Part shown: one piece after another, positions 54,201 through 64,000 of the stretch
Layout: each line of letters opens with the position of its first letter
How positions within the stretch are numbered: position 1 is the first letter of the stretch
From: Sporobolomyces roseus
Lineage: Eukaryota; Basidiomycota; Microbotryomycetes; Sporidiobolales; Sporidiobolaceae
Length of the DNA stretch: 64,000 nucleotides
Direction of reading: 5' to 3'
NCBI GenBank assembly: GCA_016617785.1
Contig: JADILM010000006.1
Location: 744,001 to 808,000, forward strand
Position numbers and translations under genes: made by a program
The notes under the pieces: model-generated
Seen by the model: only the letters and a program-made list of their open reading frames with translations
Database searches by the model: none
What the model was told of the DNA's origin: nothing

Positions 54201-54488
54201 ACTGGACGAAATACTGTTGGACTCATCGATCAATTGGTCGGAGGAACTGGTACGTTCCCAGTCGACTCTCTTGGTTCTGACCTGCGCTCACCTCTCGTTC
54301 TCTTCGTTCGAACAGGTCATGGTCAACTGCTCGGTCTCGAAACCTCGACTGCTTTAGATGATCTCGCAAAACCCACACAAGATCCTCTCGAGAAGCGCAA
54401 GCAGAAGAAGGTCAAGAAATTCGAAGCGGAGTCGAAAGAGGCGAAAGCGAAGAAGGTGCAAGAAGAGAAAGAGGCTGAGGGTGTTTGA
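51241..54488 (+). CDS. MAK5: DEAD-box RNA helicase Mak5 / DDX24 (ribosome biogenesis)
   Basis: Mak5 acts in the nucleolus in 60S subunit maturation. The ATG at 51241 ([16 protein letters not shown]) opens a basic N-terminus. [20 protein letters not shown] is a Mak5/DDX24 signature. An acidic/Lys-rich linker follows, then the core: [14 protein letters not shown] (Q motif), an acidic insertion of about 60 residues, AQTGSGKT (I), [11 protein letters not shown] (Ia), [14 protein letters not shown] (Ib), [11 protein letters not shown] (II, DEAD), FVFSATM (III), [14 protein letters not shown] (IV), [12 protein letters not shown] (V) and [12 protein letters not shown] (VI). The long insertion before motif I is typical of this subfamily. 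About nine introns. The protein ends with a Lys/Glu coiled-coil tail, TGA at 54486-54488. All helicase motifs are intact. Confidence 0.95.
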
Positions 54489-54859
54489 TCTGTTCCAAGT
54501 GTCTCTTCGCATCTTGCAATACCTCTTTCGCTCGCATCTACTGCTCATCGTCTCCGCTGCATCGAGAGCAGAGTGTCGAGAGAACAATCAAAGGGTAAAT
54601 TCACGCATCAGCGGGTAAAAGGGTAACTATCTACACAGCATCATGAAAGCGAAAGGAAGAAAGGAAGAGCACGAGAAAGTAGTGGTATCTGGAGGGTACA
54701 TCGAGAGAAGGCACGTCAAATAGGTTAAAAGAAGGGGAGTGAGGAAACTAAAGCAACAGTAGGAAGTATGATGATAGATCAAGGAGACTGAAGGATGGTA
54801 TGCAAGTGAGAGATGGAACATGGCGGATTGAGGCTACGAATGTTGAAAGAGGGAATGGT
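54489..54859. other. Convergent 3' region, MAK5 / zinc-finger gene
   Basis: This 371-bp stretch lies between two stop codons. I see no gene or strong hairpin. Confidence 0.4.
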
Positions 54860-57800
54860 CTAGATACGACGTGGAACGAGACTGCCGGAGCAAATCCCTC
54901 GAGCTCGATGACGAGCCAATGCATCTCCTCTGGCGAAGCCTTTACCACTATGAGGCGCACAAAGACTCAGTGCACTGTACGACGGAGCGTAAAGCAAGGG
55001 GAGAGCTTACCAAGGGCAAGGGAAAGGTTTGTTTCCTGAATGAATACGTTCATGTCTTCGCAAGTCGTGTTGACGGACGAACGAAGCGTCACTGCGAGTC
55101 AATAGAACAGATCAGTAAGAGATCATTGAGCGAATGAAGCGAGAGAGAGAGAGGCTTACCAATCATCGTGAGGGCAAACGAAAGGTTTATCTTCGAGATG
55201 AGTTTGAATATGACTCTCGATCGCACTCTTCCTCGGGAACGTCCTCTCACATCCCTCGATCAAACATACATATCTCTTTCCGATCTTTTGTCCAGTCTTG
55301 TCGACGTGACCTGGAATCCCCGAGTACAAACTTTGAATCACTTCCTTCGGTACTGAACTTCGAGGTTGTCCAGGAAGTGGTGGAGGCCCAGGAGTGTAGG
55401 TGATCATCGTTGTTCCATTATCGTCACCTTCATCATCGGTGAATCCGCCAGAGAGGAGAGGAGATGCGTAAGGGGAAGTAGCTCGACGAAGTTGAGGAAT
55501 CGGAGGAGAGAGGGTAGTAGCGGCGAAAACTGATTCTTGTTGTTGTTGAGGTGATTTGATACCTTTTGGTCGAGGACCTGGGCGTAACCTTCCACGAGCG
55601 AGACAAGGTGCAGAGGCGACAGATCGTAATCGTTTCGCACGAGTTTCGCTTCCTCCGTCGCCGTTAGAAGGTGGTGAGAGAGTGTAATCGGGATCATCAT
55701 CATCGTCGCATCTCCCTCTTCCTCGCTTGGCGGCAGTCGAAGAAGGCTGGTGTTGTTGTTGTTGTTGCTGATGTTGAGCTCCTCCATAAGTTTCGTAAAG
55801 TGAATCGAAAGTCTCCAGGTTGCGATCGTAGGCAGCTTGGAGATCGTTCGGATCCGGTTGTTGATACAGGAACGATAGGTCGACGTTGGAGGGATTCGGT
55901 AGCATCGCAGGTCCAGTGACGGATCGTTGATGAGCGGCGAAGGATCGAGATTGAGTGGGAGTCGAGGGCATCGGAGGCATCGGAGGAGCATCTTGAGAGG
56001 TGTTCCACTGCATCTGAGTCGAACGGTGAGGAGGAGGAGTAGGAAGAACTTCAGGTTGAGCGGCGTAACGAGTAGGGTAAGAGAAGTTCTTCGAGTTTCC
56101 GTAAACTGCTTGAGCTGAAGGTTGACGTTGCCGTGTCTGAGATTGTTGGTGTTGTTGATGCTGAGGAGAGAGGAGACCGGTCTCGAGGAAAGTGTTATCG
56201 GGACCTCCGTAAGTTGCGCACCTCTGTCGACCCTGACTTTGTTGAAACTCCATCGAAGGCGCTCCGGCGGATCCAGCGAACGAAAGGAACGAGTCGATCG
56301 AGTTTGCGGGGAACATCTCGGCTGAGCTCATTTCGTGACTTGATCCTCCAGGATAAGGGAGTCCCATGTCGGGGGAAGGATCTGAAAGGTAAGGAGTTCC
56401 AGGCGAAGAGTAGGCCGAGCCGGGTCCTGATCCTCCATATCCATTCCCTCCAGGTTGAAGCATACCAATGTCGTGACCCATTCCTAGTCCGATTCCTCCT
56501 CCTAATCCAGCTCCATCAGCCGCCAACAAATCGTGAGCGAATTGAGCAGGATTCTTCTTCGTCGCTTCGAATTCGTCCGGTGCCTCATTCGTCAATCCGA
56601 GGTTGTAGAGATCCGAGAAGCTGAACGGCATCGCATTCGGTTGTTCAATGTTGACGGCGATTCCATCGTGAGGAGAATTGAAGGGAACGTGAGGCACGAG
56701 GAAGTTGGCGGTATGTTGGTGAACTGGAGTGAGGGGTTCGTAGAGAGGGTCGTCAGCCTGAGCTTGTCGTTTCGCCGAAGCCGAGAGAGCGGAACAGGAT
56801 TTCGCTTTGTTGATCGTTCGAGCTGGGAATGCCTTCTTTGGTCTTTGTTGAGTCGCGGGAGGAAGGGCAGAGTGTGCGGGAGGAGGGGATTTGAGGAAGG
56901 AGTGCTCGACGAATTTGTTTGCGGTTCGAGGAGGGAGACGAGAACCTGAATGGTCGACCGCACCAGATTCGATTTCGACCACGTTGTTCTTCCCTCTTCC
57001 GAGAGTCGTCGTCGGCATGTGATCGGGGTAAGGTAGGAATCCACACTCTCCGTCCTTTGACTCGGCAGCTGCTCCAGGTTTCGGCATGCCAAAGATCTTG
57101 AGGTTGGGATTCCCGTAATCTCCCATCTCGATTTGTCGAGCCAAATCTCCGACTCCAGTAAGTCCCATACCTAACGGTCGATCGTCCTCCTCGTCCTCCT
57201 CCTCGTCTGGTTGTTGGTCGTTCACTTGAAGATCCCCTCCCCTACTACTCGAAGCTGACATTCCAACGGGAGTCGTTTCGAACCCTATCGAACTCGCTGA
57301 ACTCCCCATACTCAAGCTCGGTACCATACTACTCGATACAGCCCTCATCTGACCTCTACTGCCGTAGTTGCCGATCTGGTGGTTCAGGAGGGAAGCTCGA
57401 GGAGTTGCGGCAGGGCTGTCGATCGCGATTTCGGGAGGTGCCGTCCTTCCCGTTCTACTGTCGGTTCTGGGTTTCCCGACGATGAGAGGACTCGTCAAGA
57501 AGCCTCCGTCTGATCCTACACCCATCAATTTCGTCCTGAATCGACCATCTCTCGTCATTCCTTTAACCGACATCGAAGCTGGACCAGCTGGAGAATTGAA
57601 AGGGGAATCGGGATCGTAAAGGGCGAAAGAGTTTGACGAATTGGAAGTACCGAGAGGGTTGACGCTCATCGATTGAAGGGTGGATTCGGGGAAGTGAGTG
57701 TAGGAAGAAGTTGAAGGACCTGAAGTTCTCGAGGGGATAGGACCGGGATCTGAGAAGATTGCGGCGTCGAGGTCAAAGTCGGGACCAGATAGAAAGGATG

Positions 57801-57870
57801 CTGGGTCGTCATAGGTGGAACTTGGATGGAGGGAGGAGAAGTTTTCGAACGAATCGAGGTAGTGTGCCAT
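54860..57870 (-). CDS. Swi5/Ace2-type C2H2 zinc-finger transcription factor
   Basis: The ATG at 57868-57870 starts about 820 residues of Ser/Gln/Pro-rich, disordered sequence with a Gln/His run near 55755-55775. The C-terminus holds three fingers split by two introns. Finger 1 is CLIEGCERTFPRKSAIESHI. Finger 2 begins FVCPHDD and, after a GTAAGC donor (about 55165) and a CGCAG acceptor (about 55090), continues CDASFVRQHDLRRHERIHSG. Finger 3 is PFPCPCGKGFARGDALARHR, completed across an intron whose acceptor CATAG lies near 54950. The end is RGICSGSLVPRRI with TAG at 54860-54862. The spacing and the ARxDALxRHRxRxxC end match the Swi5/Ace2 group, which in yeasts controls late-mitotic and cell-separation genes. 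Target genes here are not known. Confidence 0.88.
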
Positions 57871-59078
57871 AATTGTTTATTGAAACTCTATCTATGAGCG
57901 AGGTCGAAACGAGTGGGATCGGGAGAGGTAGGGAGCTGTGATAGTATCATTCAACACGATTCGAGTAGAGGGAGAGATTGGGAAATGGACCGATGGGAGT
58001 TTGAGAGAGAAAGAGAGTCAGCTCCCTCATGATTTAATTAGCGAGAGAGAGAGAGAATCAAGCAACATACAGCGATTCCCTCTTTCTGATAGGTGTACCT
58101 CTACCACAGTCTGATATCTGTAGTTCGTAAAGAAAGGGAATGTAGGTAGGTTCTTCAAAGAGTGAGAGATCGAAGAGGGAAGGTTTGTTGAAAGACTCTA
58201 AATGTTGGACAACAATGGGCGAGATGGGGAGCTCTAGAGCGTTGGAGGGACGATCACTGCTTGTAGGGTGTAATGATATGGATGCTGATGGTACTGATGT
58301 TACGTGTCGAGCAGTGTGTGAGGAGTGGAGCGAGAAGATGCTTCCTTTTAGATTCTTCTGTTCTGTCAACCAACAATTCGAACTTTCCTTCCTCCGAATC
58401 TAGGCCATCGCACGCTTCGAGTTTCGCAAAAACTTGATAAACTCGAACTTCCTCTTTCCAATGCTCTCAAGAGACGATCTGACTTCGAACTACCTTTACC
58501 GATCGAGCTCCCGCCGAACAAACTTTCGCTCGTTTCACCCAATTTCAAAGACTCGCTATTCATACTCCTCTCGTCGTATCGACGAAGACTCCCTCGATCA
58601 TACTCCTTCCTTGAGCATTCGTGATTTGCCGTCTGTGTTCGATCAATCTCTCACATCGAAAGCGCTTTCGACGATCGTACAAACTTTTCGCACTTGTCGA
58701 CGATTTCCTTTGCGAAGTCTCTCTTCAAAGCTTTACCCTTTCGTCCCGCGATAGCACCGCTTCACGCAGTCGCTTCATTTCGATCAAGACCGGCAGACGA
58801 AACACCCTTACACGAGGTACACAGCTTCTCGCAGGACAAAGTCTCTATAGCCTTGCGATTCTCTTTTGGACCGTCTCTCAGACGGACGCGCTTCGCAGGC
58901 GAGTCCTTCTCGGAGCTAGCCAAAAAGACCGAGCTAATGCGGTACATCGTCGGCAGCTCGAGCTCCGAGAGAATGACCTAATCGAAAAGCGAAAGTGTTA
59001 TAACAAAGAAAAAAGCGCTACAAAGTGATTGTAGCGACAACAAAGAGAACGACAAGTGAGTAATAGAGAGAGTGATAA
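57871..59078. other. 1.2-kb region with no certain gene; possible decayed F-box-like remnant
   Basis: This region holds the zinc-finger gene promoter and the 3' end of the GTPBP-like gene. On the plus strand about 58212-58400 reads VTCRAVCEEWSEKMLPFRFF, like the F-box CxxW..LPxxF segment, then stops at TAG. A different frame from about 58390 (LGHRTLRVSQKLDKLELPLS) stays open to TGA near 58620. On the minus strand 58058-58369 also has a fairly protein-like frame. None is convincing alone. Confidence 0.3.
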
Positions 59079-60761
59079 TCACAACGAAGATGCAGCAGCA
59101 GCACTAGCCTTGACGCTAGCGCTTAACTCTTTCAAATCGAAAGAAAGGAAATTCCATCCTTCGCACCCTTCGTCTTCTTCTTCCTCTCCTTCCTCCTCTC
59201 GATCGTCTCCCGAAAGTGCCTCTTCCGTAGAAGTATGACTCTGATCACTCACTAACGCACACTCTTCATCTTCCTCCCCAAAAGTCAAGACTTCTTCCGA
59301 GCCTTCATCCGTCGCCAATCCTGAATCTCTCAAGCTCCGCCTCCCGGCTCCTGTTCCTCCACTATCACTCGAATCACTCCCCTTTCTCTTACTCGTACTC
59401 TCTCTCCTCGTCTGATTCGTTCCTCCTCGTTTCTCAACGAGCGCTTCGACAACCCACCTAACTTCCCCCTCCCCCATTTTGATCACAGGTTTCATCCCGA
59501 TCCCTTCCCTCCCATTCTCGAGCAAAGACATATCACGTTGTTGTTGTACTCGTTGTTTCTCTTCTCGCTCTCGAAGTTTGTTGCGTCGAGGAGGTTTCGG
59601 AGGTCGTGGGGGTTTTTGTCGAGGAGGGATCGGACCGGGGTGACTGTTGAATGGAGTTCTCTTTGGTTGTTCGGGGCACGAATGCGGATGAGAATGAGGG
59701 TGAGAGTGGGGATGAGCGTGAGGGTGGGGTTTGGGGTGAACGCAGTGAGGGTGCGAATGAACGAAATGCGAGTTTGGGTGAGAGGGATTTCGGGGATGGT
59801 GGGAATCGCCTTCGTTCCTTCTATGTCGTCGTGCGTCGCGTTTCGAACGCTTGAGCTCGGCTTGTTCGGCGGGAGTTCGATTCGAGGGATAGGGAGTAGG
59901 TCCTTTCGAGTTTGAGAGAGGATCGATATTGATGGGCTGCGTTGCGAGCATCGTCGGCACGGGTGGAGGAAGAGTGGCGATCGAGTCCGTGAGCATGGTT
60001 GGAGGAATGTAAGGAATGAAGGTAGAATCGGTTTCGTCCGCGTCGACTTCGAACGATTCGAACCCTGTTTCCTCCTCGTCTTTCGTTCCCTCCTCTTGAT
60101 CTCCCAATCTCATGACCCTAGTGATCTTGACTCTGCCTCCTCCCAACCCACTCAACATCCTCCCGAGGGTTTCCAAACTCTCCTTCATTTCCTCCTTCGA
60201 TAATCCGATCAAGACTCCATTATCCAACACTCCCAATTCGTACACTGCTCTCCCACCACCTTGTACTAATCTCCATTTACATTGGGTACGTAACCGTTCG
60301 AGGCGGTGGAGGGAAGTAGGACGAGAGAGTCGGTACTTGTATTCATACAACCCTCTGTCATCTATCTCTGGCGCCAATGCAACTGAACATGCGATCCCAT
60401 TGACGACTTTGACGTGTTCTACTATGACTTCCTCTGATTCGTACTGATCGTGAAGGAGTTTCCCTTGAGCGAGACTGATCTGATTCAAATCCCTTTCGAG
60501 CAAGATGCACTCCTCTTCTATGTTGCTGGCTTGCTTCCTTCCTCTCCTTGCGCTTGAGCTGTTGGATGCGTCGAGTGAAAGAGCTGAAGGTGGAGTAGGA
60601 GGAGGAGTCAAGAGGGAGAGGTTGGAAGGAGTTGTCGATAAAGATCGAGAGATCCAGGGCTGCCCACGAATTGACGAGTTAGTGACTCGATCTAGTGATA
60701 TGGGGTTGTGTGGACGTACAGAAGGTAAACGAGGTGATTCCGATTCTTGTTCTCCAAACAT
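59079..60761 (-). CDS. GTPBP1/2-like N-terminal module protein lacking the GTPase domain
   Basis: The ATG at 60759-60761 gives MFGEQESESPRLPS. An in-frame intron of 60 nt (60660-60719: GTACGT donor, CACTAAC branch site, GGGCAG acceptor) probably follows. Residues about 60-200 resemble the region before the GTPase domain in GTPBP1-type translational GTPases: LERLRTQCKWRLVQGGGRAV, YELGVLDNGVLIGLSKEEM and ESLETLGRMLSGLGGGRVKI. No G1 (GxxxxGKS) or other G motif follows. Instead the rest is disordered: a His/Pro-rich run (about 59672-59770), Pro/Arg and Lys segments (PPRQKPPRPPKPPRRNK), and an acidic end. The stop is TAA or TGA at 59079-59081. The product is expected to be cytosolic. Function is unknown. 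A GTPase-less relative could act as a regulator, but that is speculation. Confidence 0.6.
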   Translation of the reverse strand: MFGEQESESPRLPSVRPHNPISLDRVTNSSIRGQPWISRSLSTTPSNLSLLTPPPTPPSALSLDASNSSSARRGRKQASNIEEECILLERDLNQISLAQGKLLHDQYESEEVIVEHVKVVNGIACSVALAPEIDDRGLYEYKYRLSRPTSLHRLERLRTQCKWRLVQGGGRAVYELGVLDNGVLIGLSKEEMKESLETLGRMLSGLGGGRVKITRVMRLGDQEEGTKDEEETGFESFEVDADETDSTFIPYIPPTMLTDSIATLPPPVPTMLATQPINIDPLSNSKGPTPYPSNRTPAEQAELKRSKRDARRHRRNEGDSHHPRNPSHPNSHFVHSHPHCVHPKPHPHAHPHSHPHSHPHSCPEQPKRTPFNSHPGPIPPRQKPPRPPKPPRRNKLREREEKQRVQQQRDMSLLENGREGIGMKPVIKMGEGEVRWVVEALVEKRGGTNQTRRESTSKRKGSDSSDSGGTGAGRRSLRDSGLATDEGSEEVLTFGEEDEECALVSDQSHTSTEEALSGDDREEEGEEEEDEGCEGWNFLSFDLKELSASVKASAAAASSL

Positions 60762-61213
60762 TACTTCGAGATAGATTCGATAGCGGGGTAATAATTGAGA
60801 GGAGGGATGAGTATAAGCGCTTGTATTCAGCGTGTGTTGATCCTTATCGTCTAATGGATACTGTATTGATAGACGAGGTGAGATCGGGTCGAATGAGAGA
60901 TGAAGATGGAAACTAGTCGAGGAGGAGGTGGCGAGGAACTGAGGAGATAGGCAGTACTGAATAGAGTAGTGGGGGTCTTGAGTGGTTCAATCGTGTATCC
61001 GAGTAATCATTCGTGGTGCAGGGTGAGACGGGAAGCGAAATCAAGAAACAAATCGTTTTGACTCTCGCTCTCTCGCTTGCTCGTTTCGCATTCCGACTCG
61101 AAATTCTCTCTCAACCTCCTCAGAGTGGGGAAAGGAATGCAGAATAGCAGCGTATTGATTACTTGGAGCTGTACAGAGAGAGAGAGAGCAGAAATGCACA
61201 ACCTTACTCGAAC
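60762..61213. other. Gap between the GTPBP-like gene start and the CWC22 3' end
   Basis: This 452-bp region should hold the promoter of the GTPBP-like gene. No further gene is supported. Confidence 0.4.
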
Positions 61214-64000
61214 TTAACGCCTAGCACCCCAACCACTATCTTTCGCTCTTCCATCGTATTCTTGTCCTCCCCTGCCACCTCCCCTTCCTCCACCTCCACC
61301 ACCATTCCTCATATGCGGTGGTCCATCTCTGTGATTCCCAGGTTGTCCACCTGCCAATCTCGCTCGATCAGGATGAACGAAATCTTTCCTTCCCCCACTC
61401 TCTTCCTTCGCTACAGGTGAAGGCGACCTACGTCTCCTAGGGGGACTATCGGAAGGTTGACGTCGGTCCGATCCTTTTCGGTTGGCAGGAGGAGGAGATC
61501 TCGAGAAAGATGGTGAACGTCTCCTTCGAGCTGGTGACCTTGAACGTGAACGGGACCTTGAATCGGATCGAGCTGAAGGAGTTCGAGAAGGTGATCTGCC
61601 ACGGCGACGAGGAGGGGGAGAACGGGAAGGTGAACGAGAGTAAGAGGGACTTCTGCGGGATTTTCGTCGAGGGGATGGACTGCGCGAGTAGGAGGGAGAG
61701 CGGCGCGAGGAACGACGACGGGGAGCACGTGAGTCGTCGGAGGAAAGGTCGGAGGATGAGGAAGGGGAAAGGGAGGAAGAGGAAAGGGAGGAGGAAGAAT
61801 CGGAGTCTGAGGAGTTGGCGGCTTCGAGTTGTCGTCGTTGCTCCATCTGTACCATCCAAGGTAGTCAACATCCAAATCCTATTCAAGAGAGATGGAGAGA
61901 ACAAGAAGACGTACCATGAGAGCAGGAGCACGTTTGAGTTGTTCACGCATGTTTTCAGTAACCGCTCCCAATCCAATACTCGTGAAGAAATTGATCGAGA
62001 ACCTCGTATTCTTGGGATTATCGACGGGGAAGATGTTGCCCAAGAAAGGTTGTAGTTGATCCTCCTTGAACCTCTCCTTGAGTTTAACCAAACCCATTCC
62101 TTCGATAATCTCCTGAAACATGATTTTGACGAAAATCCGACTCGAACTAGTCGTATCGTCTTCATTCATCTTGATCGACTCCATCACGGTCCAACTGATC
62201 GCGTCCGTCATTAACAAGTGACCGAAGAATCTCGCAATGTTGCGAAGTTTGTTCGTGTCTTCTCGGTGAATTGTCGTGTAGAATTCGTTGAAGAGTTGTT
62301 CGAACGCGACTTGCCACACTTGGTTCAACTTGCAGAATCGTTCTCCCATTAATCCGTAGAACTTTGAAAAAGTTCGTTCTTGAGAACAACATCGAACGAC
62401 CATTTCGCAGAGTAATTGCTGTCAGCGCGACTCTCGCATCAGCATACGGTTCCACTTATAAACGATAGACTGAACGGAGATTCGAGCATACCTCTTGACC
62501 GTCGCCGAGATCAATCCTGAGAAGTTTGTGAGTCGCTTCTTCGAAATCGAGCGCCGACATGATCGTGAGGTAGATAGTACGTTGAAGGTTGACCTTGTTC
62601 GCTCCAGTTTGATCGTGTACATCGACTGTACCGTCCGCCTCTGTACGCAGACAAGAACGGGAAACAATCAGTTAACTTCCTCCAGATAGTTTTGGGAATT
62701 CAGCGCGTACTGATTCCATCGTCGACATCACTATCCGCATCACTCCCATCCTCTGTATCTCCTTCTCCTCCAGATTCATCCTCCTCATCCGAATCTCCCA
62801 AGATTTCTCGTTTCATCTCTGCATAAGCTTCTTCGTTCGCAGCGTATTCCGGATCAAACTTGAAGACATCTACTCAAAATTTCAAAGCGATACTACAATC
62901 AGCTTCTACATCACACTCAAAAGGAAAAGAAGACAGTGGGAGAGTAGAGGGAGGGACGTACTCAACATTCTTTGTTCGTTGACTTCATCGTCGAGTGAGA
63001 TCCTGTGCGTGATGATATCTTCCTCCTCTACCAAATCCAACCCTTCCGGTATGATCGGGTTGTCCTTGTATTTGTCCTTCCTCACTTGAAACAATACTTC
63101 AACCATGTATTGAACCCTCTTATCAATGCCACTCTCGTTCAAGATTGTTCGGAATCGATCAAAAATTCCGTTGTTCGCTCGGGCAGAGTGTTCCGAAAGG
63201 AACGAACCAACTTCTCGCATGAACGAGACGGCGATTTCGACGGAATCGTCTGTCGGGCGTTCGAGGAGGAGGACGAGCATTTGTAAGGCGAGTACTTCAT
63301 GTGCTACTTGTTGGTTCACTAATTGACCGAGGAAAGTCGCAGTCGCGATAACAGCGGGCTACACAGCGACAACTTTGAATCGTGAGTTCATCTGAATACT
63401 GAGCGTGTGTCAAGTTCAAAAGCGAAAAAAGGCATACCTTGTTGTTTCGTTTGTAACTTTGAAGGAATTGACGAATGAGACGATTGAGGAGGAGTTCACC
63501 AATTTGAGGGAGTTTCGTATTGATGATGGCGACGAGGGAAGCAAAGATGGGAGTGAAGGGAAGGGAAGAAGCTTGTGCTCGCATGAGGGATTGAACGAAT
63601 AAACCTTTTCCTCGAATCAAATTCTCTCCAAACATCTAGATTGACATGGAAACGTACATCAGTCACCGTAAGGAGTGTAGATGAAGAGGAAAGTCATGGT
63701 CGACCTACCTCTGGTACGAGTAGTTTAATGTTTGCAACGTTGACCTTGTTGATTAAACCATTTATACTCTTCTTGAGTGCCTCCCACGACATTCTCTGAA
63801 ACGCTTCACCTTCCTTGTCCTCTTGTTCTTCTTCTGCCATCATGGCCCTCAATCGATGAGGTGGAATATAAGTACCTCCTCCTCTAGTGAGTTGCATTTT
63901 CTTGAATTCGACTACTGGGTCGACTTTTGATTTGACTCCTCCATGTCCTTCTGCTGCATCTTTGTTCGCTGCGAGTGTCAGGGCCATTTGTCGTTCTCGT
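61214..64000 (-). CDS. CWC22: Pre-mRNA splicing factor Cwc22 (5' end cut off by window edge)
   Basis: Cwc22 belongs to the spliceosome and in many eukaryotes delivers eIF4A3 for the exon-junction complex. The reading frame runs off the right edge (..RERQMALTLAANKD). The MIF4G domain follows: GGTYIPPHRLRAMMAEEE, SWEALKKSINGLINKVNVAN, MFGENLIRGKGLFVQSLMRA, LPFTPIFASLVAIINTKLPQ and RRYVQYMVEV-like RVQYMVEVLFQVRKDKY. After an acidic linker comes the MA3 domain: TIYLTIMSALDFEEATHKLL, LCEMVVRCCSQERTFSKFYG, FCKLNQVWQVAFEQLF and KNTRFSINFFTSIGLGAVTE. The last exon (to about 61855) encodes an RS/SP-rich segment and a Gly/Arg-rich end, GWGARR, TAA at 61214-61216. About eight introns. The long RS tail is absent from budding yeast Cwc22. 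Confidence 0.95.

Noticed and set aside
55404..55991. 195-residue minus-strand frame inside the zinc-finger gene
   Set aside because: It is a shadow in another frame of the long exon, with no domain.

Overview
This window looks like nuclear chromosomal DNA of a basidiomycete fungus, probably yeast-like. The evidence is a tightly packed gene set on both strands, many short introns (about 50-90 nt, GT-AG, with CTGAT/CTAAC-type branch sites), and fungal or basidiomycete families: TIM54, PHO81, a GDS1-type winged-helix protein, a DUF7918 protein, and a Swi5/Ace2-type zinc-finger factor. A Pucciniomycotina red-yeast relative is my guess and is not proven. I found no rRNA, tRNA, transposon, CRISPR or viral element. 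Exon boundaries are read by eye from splice signals and family fit, so outer coordinates are firmer than inner ones.

Layout. 1-6795 (all minus): partial meiotic helicase MER3/HFM1, TIM54, and a CUE-domain protein. 7187-11336 plus: phosphate regulator PHO81. 11734-13703: COA3 and ATP12, divergent. About 14-15.8 kb plus: a membrane-anchored GDS-motif (SGNH-like) protein. 15995-19262 plus: UBP14/USP5. 19375-20563 minus: SEN34. 20785-23907 plus: a BRCT protein that resembles Rap1. 24019-30812 minus: a SAC phosphatase, ATP2 (F1 beta) and a DUF7918 protein. 31151-38088: a USP48-like deubiquitinase and OTU1, divergent. 38623-42323 minus: a GDS1-type winged-helix protein. 43741-47039 minus: Rsp5-type NEDD4 E3 ligase. 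47387-50784 plus: two tandem F-box-like paralogues. 51241-54488 plus: DEAD-box helicase MAK5. 54860-57870 minus: three-finger C2H2 factor. 59079-60761 minus: a GTPBP1-like N-terminal module without a GTPase. 61214 to the right edge, minus: splicing factor CWC22, cut at its 5' end.

Themes. Ubiquitin biology is heavily represented: CUE protein, UBP14, USP48-like, OTU1, Rsp5 and two F-box-like genes. A second group serves mitochondrial biogenesis: TIM54, COA3, ATP12 and ATP2. Several divergent pairs share very short upstream regions (126 bp USP48-like/OTU1, 198 bp COA3/ATP12, 221 bp SEN34/Rap1-like, 347 bp RSP5/F-box). I see no clearly new multi-gene system. The best leads are small: a DUF7918 protein ending in three SUMO-acceptor motifs plus a SUMO-binding motif, the GTPase-less GTPBP-like protein, the Rap1 candidate, microexons in RSP5, and a strong hairpin between OTU1 and the GDS1-type gene.
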